Assembly (NCBI RefSeq): GCF_047219225.1
Contig: NZ_CP178208.1
Location: 3,100,001-3,164,000, forward strand
Source of the DNA: IMCC45349 sp047219225
GTDB lineage: Bacteria; Bacteroidota; Bacteroidia; Flavobacteriales; Flavobacteriaceae
DNA length: 64,000 nucleotides
Direction: 5' to 3'
Positions 37,348-45,472 of the stretch are shown one piece after another (the stretch's first letter is position 1; the number at the start of each line of letters is the position of its first letter). The position numbers and the translations under genes were made by a program. A model generated the notes under the pieces. The model searched no databases. It saw only the letters and a program-made list of their open reading frames with translations, and was not told the origin of the DNA.

Positions 37348-38056
37348 AACCATTATCGTAGATGATGAGCGCTTGGCTCGAGAAGAGGTAAAACGTGCTT
37401 TAAAACCACATAAAGAATTTCATGTTGTTGGTGAAGCATCAAATGTTGATGAAGCAATTCAGATTATTGAAAGTGAACAACCAGATATTATCTTCTTGGA
37501 CATACATATGCCAGAAAAATCTGGTTTTGATTTGTTGGAAGAATTAGGAACAGTTCCAGAAGTTGTTTTTACCACAGCTTATGATCAATATGCGGTAAAA
37601 GCTTTTGAATTAAATGCCTTAGATTATTTAGTAAAACCTTTACGTGAAGAACGTTTTGCTAAAACCATAGAAAAAGTTAAACAAGAACTGATAAAGAAAA
37701 GCATAGCTACTCCAGAAGTTTTGCCAATGCATCGTAAGATTTTTATTAAAGATGGAGAAAATTGCCATTTTATTCCATTATCAGAGGTTCGTTTTATAGA
37801 ATCTTTAGAGAATTATGCACGCTTGTATTTTGGAGATCAAAAAGCAATGATTAAACGTTCGTTGAATCTTTTGGAGGAAAAATTAGATCCTACAGTATTC
37901 TTTAGAGCCAATAGAAGTCAGATAATCAACATACAGTATATTCAAGAAATTCTCCCTCACTTTAATAATAGACTACAAATTAAATTAACATCAGGTGAAA
38001 CTATTGATGTTTCTAGTCGTCAGTCAGTTAAGTTTAAAAATTGGAATAGTCTGTAA
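37334..38056 (+). CDS. LytTR response regulator, module C
   Basis: A 240-residue regulator. Receiver: IIVDDERLAREEV, phospho-acceptor D56 in IIFLDIHMPEKSG, TTAY and LVKPL. LytTR domain: FIESLENYARLYF and FFRANRSQIINIQYI. The DNA-binding part is less like A, B and E than those are like each other (ANRSQ instead of the usual VHKSF), so it may belong to a different lineage. It ends 117 bp before the lipoprotein gene, its likely target. Confidence 0.92.
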   Translation: MKTFKTIIVDDERLAREEVKRALKPHKEFHVVGEASNVDEAIQIIESEQPDIIFLDIHMPEKSGFDLLEELGTVPEVVFTTAYDQYAVKAFELNALDYLVKPLREERFAKTIEKVKQELIKKSIATPEVLPMHRKIFIKDGENCHFIPLSEVRFIESLENYARLYFGDQKAMIKRSLNLLEEKLDPTVFFRANRSQIINIQYIQEILPHFNNRLQIKLTSGETIDVSSRQSVKFKNWNSL

Positions 38057-38173
38057 ACATAAATATTGTCATTTATTTACGTTTAACAATGTTTTAGAAC
38101 GCTCCTGTACTTTTTGTTTTTATTGACAATAAACCGCCTTTAATTTGTCTCATAAATCATTAAAACTATTATT

Positions 38174-38797
38174 ATGAAAATTATTACAGTTCTAAATTAC
38201 TCAACTAAATTCGTGTTGATATTAGCATTATCATTTTTAGCATCTTGCAAATTTAACCCAGAAAAAATAAGTACTCCAAAACCAGTATTATCGGATTATA
38301 GTGTAGGTGAAAAGTGGGTATGGAAATACAAAGGTGTTTCTGGAGAAGGTGAAGTTCGCTCTGAAGGAATTGATACAAAAACTATCGTTAACTTTAAAGG
38401 AGAATTAGGTTTGACTTCTGGTAATGATACCATCCTAGTATCTGATATTGTAAAACCAAAAAAAAGTAAAACCCCACGTTTCTTATGGCCTTTAGAAGTT
38501 GGGAAAAAATGGAAGTATGAAACTGAGTTTACAAGTGCAGATGGATCTAATACAGGAATATATAGTCAAGATGCTGAAGTTGTTTCCTATAAAAAAGTAA
38601 CCGTTGAAGCAGGAACATTTATGGCTTATACTATTGAGTTTAAAGGAGGAATTACAACTTCAAAAGGTGTTTTTTCTAAAACAGATGATGTTATTGTATA
38701 TGCTCCAGAAATAAAGAATTTTATAATGATGACTCAAGATCAAGATGGATTTTCTTATACAGAAGAATTAATTGAGTATTCAAATAAGAATAACTAA
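38174..38797 (+). CDS. Lipoprotein partner of the CocE-type hydrolase
   Basis: A 207-residue lipoprotein with lipobox Cys C25. The mature part has alternating beta-like segments (SVGEKWVWKYKG, LEVGKKWKYETEF, VEAGTFMAYTIEFKGG) similar to periplasmic lipocalin- or DUF-type beta domains; I do not recognise the exact family. Its stop codon is immediately followed by the start of the hydrolase gene with no gap, so the two are translationally linked. It probably helps fold, anchor or present the hydrolase, or acts on the same substrate; that is inference. Confidence 0.7.
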   Translation: MKIITVLNYSTKFVLILALSFLASCKFNPEKISTPKPVLSDYSVGEKWVWKYKGVSGEGEVRSEGIDTKTIVNFKGELGLTSGNDTILVSDIVKPKKSKTPRFLWPLEVGKKWKYETEFTSADGSNTGIYSQDAEVVSYKKVTVEAGTFMAYTIEFKGGITTSKGVFSKTDDVIVYAPEIKNFIMMTQDQDGFSYTEELIEYSNKNN

Positions 38798-40615
38798 ATG
38801 AAAGCAGTACGAAGATTTAAAAACTTGTTATTGCTACTCTCAGTGGTACTATGTTCCTGTCAGTTTATAATAGAACCAGAACAACAACAAAAACCAAGAG
38901 TAGTCAATAAAGAAGGTAAACAATATTTGGTTCAAGATTCACTACTTATTACCACTAGAGATGGTGCAAAAATATCAGCCATTGTTGTTAGAAATAATAC
39001 AGTAAAGGAACCACAGCCAGCTATACTATTCCATACAATCTATACACGTAAAGATGATATCAAAAGAGCTTATGAAGCTGCAGATAAAGGCTATATTGGA
39101 GTTATCTCTTATACAAGAGGTAAAAACCTAAGTCCTGATGAAATTACGCCTTATGAACATGAAGGTACTGATGTTTATGATGTTATCGATTGGATTACAG
39201 AACAAGGATGGAGTAACGATGAAGTTGGTATGTATGGTGGAAGTTATGTAGGATTTGTACAATGGGCTTCTATGAAAGATAAAGTACACTCAGCTTTGAA
39301 AACAATAGTCCCTTCTGTTGCTGCAGCTCCTGGTATTGCAGAGCCTATGGAAAACGGAGTGTATTTTAACTTTCATTATCCATGGTGGCATTATGTAACA
39401 AATAACAAAACTTTGGATACAGTTTCATATTCTAATGGAAAACGCTGGAATGATTTGAATTTCGATTTTTATAATAAAGGTATCGCCTATAATAAATTAG
39501 ATAGTTTAGATGGTACTCCTAACCCTGGATTCAATCAAAAATTAAAGCATCCAACATTTGATGACTATTGGAAAAACATGACTTTGTATAAAGACGATTT
39601 TTCTAAGATCAATATTCCTGTTTTAAGTACAACAGGTTATTATGATGGCGGACAATTTGGATCGATGTATTATTTAAAGTCGCATTATCAGTTTAATAAA
39701 AATGCTGAGCATTACCTGATTATTGGACCGTATTCACATTTTGGAGCGCAAGAGCTTCCAGAAAAGAATATTTTGGGCTACACAATAGATCCAGTTGCAC
39801 AGATAAATATTAAAGACATCATCTTTGATTGGTTTGATTATATTTTTAAAGACGCTGATAAACCAGCAATATTAAAAGATAAAATCAATTATCAAGTAAT
39901 GGGAGCTAATACATGGAAACATGCGCCATCATTAGATAAAATTGCTACTGATTCGTTAAGATTTTATTTTAATAAGCAACGTTCTGGTGTTGCTTTTAAA
40001 TCTACTTACAATACAGGAAACTTAGGAGTTAATGAACATTTTAGTTTGTCTAATAATCCTGATTCAAACTCTTATTTAGAGCAAAAGATTGATTTTGCAG
40101 ATCGCAGTCAATTCTCTTGGAATTTAAGTGGAGATAGAAACATTGTCACAGAAACATTAACTGTGGGAGAAGGATTTTCTTTTACAACCGAACCTTTTGA
40201 AGAAGACGTTGAACTAAGTGGTTCTGTAAGTGGTGTATTAAATGTTTCGATCAATAAAAAAGATTTTGATTGCAATGTTTTAATCTATGAACAAACAGCA
40301 GATGGTAAATTCTTTAGTCTAACAATTCCTTTTACAACTAGAGCTAGCATATCTATAGATATTGAAAAAAGAATGTTGTTGACTCCAAATAAAAAAACAT
40401 CAATTCCTATTAATAATTTTAGAATGACCAGTAGAAAAATTAAAAAAGGAAGTAGAATTGTTGTGATGTTAAACGGAATTAAACACCCTTTTAATCAAAT
40501 TAACTATGGCACAGGAAAAGATGTAAGTGAAGAAAGCATTAAAGATGCTAAAGAACCTTTGGAAATTAAATGGTATACAGATAGTTATATTTCTTTACCT
40601 ATAAATAAATATTGA
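38798..40615 (+). CDS. CocE/NonD family (X-Pro dipeptidyl-peptidase-like) lipoprotein hydrolase
   Basis: A 605-residue alpha/beta hydrolase of the S15/CocE family. The leader ends at lipobox C21. Catalytic serine S149 lies in GMYGGSYVGF; the acid is probably in GYYDGGQFG and the base in GPYSHFG. The C-terminal about 200 residues form the jelly-roll (PepX_C) domain. Members cleave X-Pro dipeptides, acyl-amino bonds or esters such as cephalosporin and glutaryl groups; substrate cannot be assigned. It is attached to the envelope and follows LytTR module C, consistent with induced extracytoplasmic hydrolysis of a peptide-like compound. Confidence 0.85.
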   Translation: MKAVRRFKNLLLLLSVVLCSCQFIIEPEQQQKPRVVNKEGKQYLVQDSLLITTRDGAKISAIVVRNNTVKEPQPAILFHTIYTRKDDIKRAYEAADKGYIGVISYTRGKNLSPDEITPYEHEGTDVYDVIDWITEQGWSNDEVGMYGGSYVGFVQWASMKDKVHSALKTIVPSVAAAPGIAEPMENGVYFNFHYPWWHYVTNNKTLDTVSYSNGKRWNDLNFDFYNKGIAYNKLDSLDGTPNPGFNQKLKHPTFDDYWKNMTLYKDDFSKINIPVLSTTGYYDGGQFGSMYYLKSHYQFNKNAEHYLIIGPYSHFGAQELPEKNILGYTIDPVAQINIKDIIFDWFDYIFKDADKPAILKDKINYQVMGANTWKHAPSLDKIATDSLRFYFNKQRSGVAFKSTYNTGNLGVNEHFSLSNNPDSNSYLEQKIDFADRSQFSWNLSGDRNIVTETLTVGEGFSFTTEPFEEDVELSGSVSGVLNVSINKKDFDCNVLIYEQTADGKFFSLTIPFTTRASISIDIEKRMLLTPNKKTSIPINNFRMTSRKIKKGSRIVVMLNGIKHPFNQINYGTGKDVSEESIKDAKEPLEIKWYTDSYISLPINKY

Positions 40616-40647
40616 TTTTAAATTCCATCAGTAAAGTTTAATCTTAT

Positions 40648-40704
40648 AATCAGCATTTTGAAGTATAATGTTCGGACATTTATTTCATTTTGCTGATTTT
40701 TTAT
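40648..40704 (+). terminator. Terminator after the CocE-type hydrolase
   Basis: AATCAGCA (40648-40655) pairs with TGCTGATT (40691-40698), followed by TTTTTATATTT. An inner small hairpin AATGT-TCGG-ACATT lies in the loop, so the structure is a branched or extended stem. Confidence 0.55.
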
Positions 40705-40714
40705 ATTTAGCAAT

Positions 40715-41398
40715 TTATAATTCTTCTAGTTTTTGATTCACTAAGACACGATACGTCGCACTCACAGGGACTTGAGTACTATCAATAGATACATAAGATT
40801 TTGTGGCTTTTGTGACGCGCTCTAGATTGGTAATATAGGATTTGTGGGTCCGTTGAAAATTTTCAGATAATACTGTCGTAATATTTGTTAATGTTTCAGT
40901 TATCAAATACATTCTTTCATCGGTAAAAATCTTTAAATAGTTACCAAAACTCTGAATGTACAGGATAGATTCAAACGGAATATTAACAGGGAGTCCATCG
41001 TGTTTGATTTGAAGTTCTTTATTACTGTTAGTGTTTTTTGTGATTATTTTGGAAGTAGAGACTTTGTTGATTGCTTTTAAAAAGCGTTCAATTTTTATGG
41101 GTTTTAATAAATAATCCACAACGCCATAATTATAACTTTCTAAAGCATACTCTGAATATGCAGTAGTTAAAATTACTTTTGGAGGATTCACCATAGAACG
41201 CAATACTTCCATACCATTTAACTCAGGCATTTCAATATCTAAGAATATGAGATCTAACTCCTCTTGTTGGATAAAATTGATAAATTCCAACGGATTTCCA
41301 GTACTAATGACTAACTCAAAATTGTCAATTTTAGAGCAATAGTCTTCTAACACTTTACGCGCTAGTAATTCATCATCTATAATTCCAATTTTAATCAT
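40715..41398 (-). CDS. LytTR response regulator, module D
   Basis: A 227-residue regulator. Receiver: IGIIDDELLARKVL, phospho-acceptor D54 in LIFLDIEMPELNG, TTAYSEYALESYNYGVVDYLLKP. LytTR domain: YIQSFGNYLKIF and FQRTHKSYITNLERV. It lies 11 bp after the kinase gene. The convergent CocE-type gene ends 99 bp away beyond a terminator. The likely target is the divergent esterase/beta-lactamase operon. Confidence 0.92.
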   Translation of the reverse strand: MIKIGIIDDELLARKVLEDYCSKIDNFELVISTGNPLEFINFIQQEELDLIFLDIEMPELNGMEVLRSMVNPPKVILTTAYSEYALESYNYGVVDYLLKPIKIERFLKAINKVSTSKIITKNTNSNKELQIKHDGLPVNIPFESILYIQSFGNYLKIFTDERMYLITETLTNITTVLSENFQRTHKSYITNLERVTKATKSYVSIDSTQVPVSATYRVLVNQKLEEL

Positions 41399-41409
41399 TC
41401 TTCTTCAAA

Positions 41410-42417
41410 TTATTTTATATCTACAAGGCTTATGGTTAAATTCACTTTGTATGTATCTTCCAAGTTAGCAATATCTAAAACATGAGCGTTTGGATAGAGT
41501 AAATTTAAACGTCTTTTTACATTTTCTAGTCCCAATCCTTCACGCTTAGCAATAGGAGTTACATTGGGTTTTGAATTTACAGCACAAAAATGAAGACTAT
41601 TATGTTCAATAGTCACAGAAATATCAATAGTACTTTGCTGATTGGTGCTCTGTGCACCATGTTTAATTGCATTTTCAACAAAAGGAATTAATAGCATAGG
41701 TGCTATTTTTAGCTCTTTGATATCACCTTTGATCACAAATTCAATATGGCAACGATTACTCAATCGTTTTTCTTCAAGCAACAAATAATTTTCAATAAAT
41801 TCAATTTCTTCCTTTAGTAACACCTTATCTTTTTTAGAACTTTCTAATTGATAACGCATCAGTTCTGATAACTGCATCACCAAATCAGGAGTTTCAGGAG
41901 ACGATTGTCTAGAAAGTGCGTAAATACTATTTAGAGAGTTAAATAAGAAATGTGGATTCACTTGTTCTTTTAAATATTTTAGCTCCATCTCTTTCTGTAA
42001 TTTTTCCTTTTCTTCATTTTCTCTTTTAAACAGTAGATTTCTTCTTAAAAAAAAGGCAGCCATTCCTGAACCTGTTGTATACAATAAGAAAAATGAAATC
42101 TTGTAAACAGATGTCCAACTTTTGCCATAGGCTTTGATAGAGGAAGCAACAAAAATCGTAGCTAATAATAGTAAAATATAAGGGACGTATTTTTTTTTAT
42201 CTAAGAAATAAGGAATGAAAATAAAGTGGTTCATCCAAATAACTCCCATGATATATACCGTATATGTAATACCCGACATATAGAACGAATAAGTCGTTTC
42301 GAACTTGTCAAGTATAACTAAATTGCTCATTATTTCTAGGATAGCCACTAATATAAAGGCTCCTATATTAATGCGTAATATGTTCTTTAAAGAGGTTTTA
42401 GCCATAGATCGTTTCAC
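41410..42417 (-). CDS. LytS-type sensor histidine kinase, module D
   Basis: A 335-residue kinase with about four membrane segments (about 15-34, 43-67, 77-96, 104-124), H-box QVNPHFLFNSLNSIY with H156, N-box FVENAIKHG and glycine box GLGLENVKRRLNLLYPN. A second ATG four codons in (MAKTSLKN) is an equally possible start. It is divergent from the fusion hydrolase gene across a 173-bp gap. Confidence 0.92.
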   Translation of the reverse strand: MKRSMAKTSLKNILRINIGAFILVAILEIMSNLVILDKFETTYSFYMSGITYTVYIMGVIWMNHFIFIPYFLDKKKYVPYILLLLATIFVASSIKAYGKSWTSVYKISFFLLYTTGSGMAAFFLRRNLLFKRENEEKEKLQKEMELKYLKEQVNPHFLFNSLNSIYALSRQSSPETPDLVMQLSELMRYQLESSKKDKVLLKEEIEFIENYLLLEEKRLSNRCHIEFVIKGDIKELKIAPMLLIPFVENAIKHGAQSTNQQSTIDISVTIEHNSLHFCAVNSKPNVTPIAKREGLGLENVKRRLNLLYPNAHVLDIANLEDTYKVNLTISLVDIK

Positions 42418-42590
42418 TAGTTATAGGTTAAAGGTACTACCTACAACTTCAAAAACCATAATTTCTTGATAAAATAGAGATATCAATGATGAAATGAGTT
42501 GGTCATTTAATTCTATAGTTCATCCTGTTTAAAATTTTTGCTTGAAATCAACTTCTATATTTACATCTCATTTAATCAAAATCGAACATT

Positions 42591-44582
42591 ATGAAAATTA
42601 ATTTAGGTCAATTATTACTGGTGTTTCTTATTGCAACTAGTGGTTTTGCTCAAAATAATGGCGGACAAAACATTGGGGCCAAAGTTGAAGGATCTGCTTT
42701 AGAGTTGCGTCAAATTCAAGTAATCCCAATAAAAGATTCTAAAACAGAAAGACACTATGAACTTTATATAAAATTGCCTAAAGCGTATTCGAAGAACCCG
42801 AATAAAAGGTATCCCGTGCTTTATTATACAGATGCGATGTGGCATCTTGAAATGTTGTCTGGGGCAACAGAATACATGTTGGAAGACATTATTCTTGTGG
42901 GAATTTCTTGGCAATTAGATATAGATGAAGATCTAAAAAAAGAAAGAGGAGATCATGTAAGTCGTTTTCGTGATTACTCTATGAGTAAACACAAGGATCC
43001 AAAAACTCAAAAGAAATATCAATTTGGTGAAGCCCAGAATCATCTTAATTTTATTCGTAATGATGTTATTACATATGTAGACCATACTTACCGAACAAAC
43101 CCAAACAGTCGTACCTATTTTGGATATTCTATGAGTGGAGAATTTGGCGCATATATACTAATGACTCAGCCAGATACTTTTAATAATTATATTATTGGTA
43201 GTCCAACAATTAAAAATGAAGTTGAATATTTAGCTGAACTTAATACAAAGTTTGGAGCATACAAAGCTTCCAATAAAAACTCGAGCCTCAAAGCCAATGT
43301 TTATATTTCATATGGTTCATTAGAAGATGAGACAGTGACTAAGCCTATTGATGCATTTGTTAAAATGTTAAATGACAGAAGAGATGATGGATTAGCCGTA
43401 TTTAAAGAAGTGATTGAAGGGAACCATGGAACGGCTTTCCCTACAACAGCAGTTCATAGTGTTGATTGGTTAGCATCATTGATGACTCATGTTTCAAAAG
43501 ATAATTATAAGGTACCATTTTGGGAGATTCCTCATCTCAATAAACCATTTATCAGTACAACACCTGAAGATAGAAAAGACGGAATATTAGTTGACACATT
43601 AGCAGTTAGTGCCAATAATCGAAATGCAATACTAAGTCTTTCTCAAGAGATTTTTGAAGGCCAATATGGACACTATGATGCGCTGCTTATTTCCCACAAA
43701 GACAAATTGGTATTTGAATCTTATTATAAAAAAGGACGCATTAATTTGCAACATGGTCAGGCTTCTGCAACTAAAGGATATACTAGTCTTATTGTTGGAA
43801 GAGCGATTCAATTAGGTTATTTAACGATGGAAGATTTAGACAAACCCATAGTACACTTTTTAAAAGATTTAGATCCTTCAAAGTTTGTTGATGGCTCAGA
43901 AAAAATCACACTTCATAAAGCATTAACAATGCAAGGTGGACTTACGATTGATCGTGAAAAATGGAAAGAAATAGAAAAAGACACATTGAGAATAAAAGGT
44001 CAAGGTTTGGTGCAAAACTTATTAGAACAAAGCGCTCCTATAACGGACGAGTCTCAAAAATATTTATACGGTAATTTCAATCCAATGTTGGTTATGACTG
44101 TAATTGATGCTGTGGTACCTGGAGGAGCAGAACATTTTATTAAAAACGAAGTACTTGACAAGTTGGAAATTAGCAATTATCAATGGTCAACGAACCCAAA
44201 TGGGTTACCTCAAGCAGGTTATATGACGAGAATGACTTCACGTGATATGCTAAAATGGGGAAGTTTGGTTCTTCATGATGGAAAATTAAATGATAAACCA
44301 TTTATATCTGAATCTTATTTAAAAAAGGCGACTTCTGGTATGGTTAATCCAACAGAAGACTGGATCCCTGAAGATTATCGCTATGGCTATTTTTGGTACC
44401 AAACTAATGCTAAGGTTGGAAACAAAACGTATAAAACTTCATTTGCTTGGGGAGGCGGCGGACAACGTGTAATAGTTGTTGAAGCATTGGACTTAACTAT
44501 TATAATTTCTGGTCATGACAGTGAGGATGATAAAATTATGAAACCCATTTTTGAAATTGTTATACCTGCTTTTACTAAATAA
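42591..44582 (+). CDS. Two-domain hydrolase: esterase (alpha/beta) plus beta-lactamase-fold serine hydrolase
   Basis: A 663-residue exported fusion (signal peptide about 1-20, ending GFAQ). The first half resembles the IroE/esterase-D family: YELYIKLPKAYSKNPNKRYP, RYPVLYYTDAMWHLEML, and the nucleophile region GYSMSGEFGAY with S180; the +2 glycine is replaced by Ser. The second half (about 335-663) is a class C beta-lactamase/penicillin-binding-type domain: S392-A-T-K395 for SxxK, a YGN in KYLYGNFN for the YxN motif, and AWGGGGQR for the KTG-like element. Both halves keep key residues. Two serine hydrolases joined in one envelope protein suggest stepwise breakdown of one compound or two wall-related steps. 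It is followed after 8 bp by a PD40 lipoprotein gene. Confidence 0.82.
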   Translation: MKINLGQLLLVFLIATSGFAQNNGGQNIGAKVEGSALELRQIQVIPIKDSKTERHYELYIKLPKAYSKNPNKRYPVLYYTDAMWHLEMLSGATEYMLEDIILVGISWQLDIDEDLKKERGDHVSRFRDYSMSKHKDPKTQKKYQFGEAQNHLNFIRNDVITYVDHTYRTNPNSRTYFGYSMSGEFGAYILMTQPDTFNNYIIGSPTIKNEVEYLAELNTKFGAYKASNKNSSLKANVYISYGSLEDETVTKPIDAFVKMLNDRRDDGLAVFKEVIEGNHGTAFPTTAVHSVDWLASLMTHVSKDNYKVPFWEIPHLNKPFISTTPEDRKDGILVDTLAVSANNRNAILSLSQEIFEGQYGHYDALLISHKDKLVFESYYKKGRINLQHGQASATKGYTSLIVGRAIQLGYLTMEDLDKPIVHFLKDLDPSKFVDGSEKITLHKALTMQGGLTIDREKWKEIEKDTLRIKGQGLVQNLLEQSAPITDESQKYLYGNFNPMLVMTVIDAVVPGGAEHFIKNEVLDKLEISNYQWSTNPNGLPQAGYMTRMTSRDMLKWGSLVLHDGKLNDKPFISESYLKKATSGMVNPTEDWIPEDYRYGYFWYQTNAKVGNKTYKTSFAWGGGGQRVIVVEALDLTIIISGHDSEDDKIMKPIFEIVIPAFTK

Positions 44583-44590
44583 TATAAAAT

Positions 44591-45436
44591 ATGAAAACTA
44601 ATTATACACTTTTAACTTTATTGACAGCCCTTCTTATTACAAGCTGTAATTCAAAAGATCCTTTAACTTATTTAGGACAAGAGCCACCAGGTTTAGTTCC
44701 GGAGTTATTTGCTCCAGAGCTAATTAAAAATGAATTTAGAGAAGCTGCTGCTGCCTTTTCACCTGATGCTAAAGAATTTTATTTTAGAAGAAGAGGAGGG
44801 AAGTATAAAAAGAATGCTCTGTTTGTTATTAAAAACATAGAAAATCAATGGGTAGAATCTGAAGTAACTCCTTATCCAGGAGAACCTTTTGTTACACCAG
44901 ATGGTAAGACATTATTCTTAGGAAGAAAATATAGGGAATTGACACCTTCTGGTTGGGGAGAAGTAAAAGATACAAAGTCCTTATTGGATAATAAAGACAT
45001 GGGAATTATGCGATTAACCGCATCTGCTAATGGCACCTATGTTTTTGACGATTATAAAAGTGATGATGTTCTCCGTATGTCTAGAATCAAGAACGGTAAA
45101 CGTGAAGCCCCTAAATTATTGCCAAAGCACATCAATTCAGGAAAATGGACAGCGCACCCATTTATTGCTGCAGATGAATCGTATTTAATCTGGGATAGTG
45201 AAAGAGCCGAAGGTCATGGTGATAATGATTTATATATCAGTTTTAAACAAGAAGATGATTCTTGGGGAAATGCTATTAATTTAGGCGATAAGATAAATAC
45301 TGAACATGCTGAAGCTTATGGAAGTATTTCTCCAGATGGTAAATATTTCTTCTTTCATAGATCTTATGGAGGCGATAACGCTGATATTTATTGGGTAGAT
45401 GCTAAGGTGATTATGGATTTAAGAGTGAAGCAGTAG
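44591..45436 (+). CDS. TolB/PD40-like beta-propeller lipoprotein
   Basis: A 281-residue lipoprotein (lipobox C19) with WD40-like PD40 repeats: AAAFSPDAKEFYFRRRGG, TPDGKTLFLGRKYRE, HPFIAADESYLIWDSERAEGHGDNDLY and GSISPDGKYFFFHRS. Such propellers bind ligands or partner proteins in the periplasm. It is the second gene of the esterase/beta-lactamase operon, 8 bp downstream, so it probably serves that enzyme as a scaffold or binding partner. Its stop is inside a hairpin that serves as terminator. Confidence 0.82.
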   Translation: MKTNYTLLTLLTALLITSCNSKDPLTYLGQEPPGLVPELFAPELIKNEFREAAAAFSPDAKEFYFRRRGGKYKKNALFVIKNIENQWVESEVTPYPGEPFVTPDGKTLFLGRKYRELTPSGWGEVKDTKSLLDNKDMGIMRLTASANGTYVFDDYKSDDVLRMSRIKNGKREAPKLLPKHINSGKWTAHPFIAADESYLIWDSERAEGHGDNDLYISFKQEDDSWGNAINLGDKINTEHAEAYGSISPDGKYFFFHRSYGGDNADIYWVDAKVIMDLRVKQ

Positions 45437-45449
45437 TCTGCTTACTCTT
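45421..45449 (+). terminator. Terminator overlapping the PD40 gene stop codon
   Basis: AAGAGTGAAGCAG (45421-45433) pairs with CTGCTTACTCTT (45438-45449), 12 pairs with one bulged G and loop TAGT, which is the stop codon itself. T-rich sequence follows. Confidence 0.5.
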
Positions 45450-45472
45450 AACTCTTATTTAAATTTTTGAAT

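Noticed and set aside
38065..38130. Inverted ATTGTCA ... TGACAAT upstream of the module C lipoprotein
   Set aside because: 7-bp arms 52 bp apart are too short and too distant to call a structure or operator.
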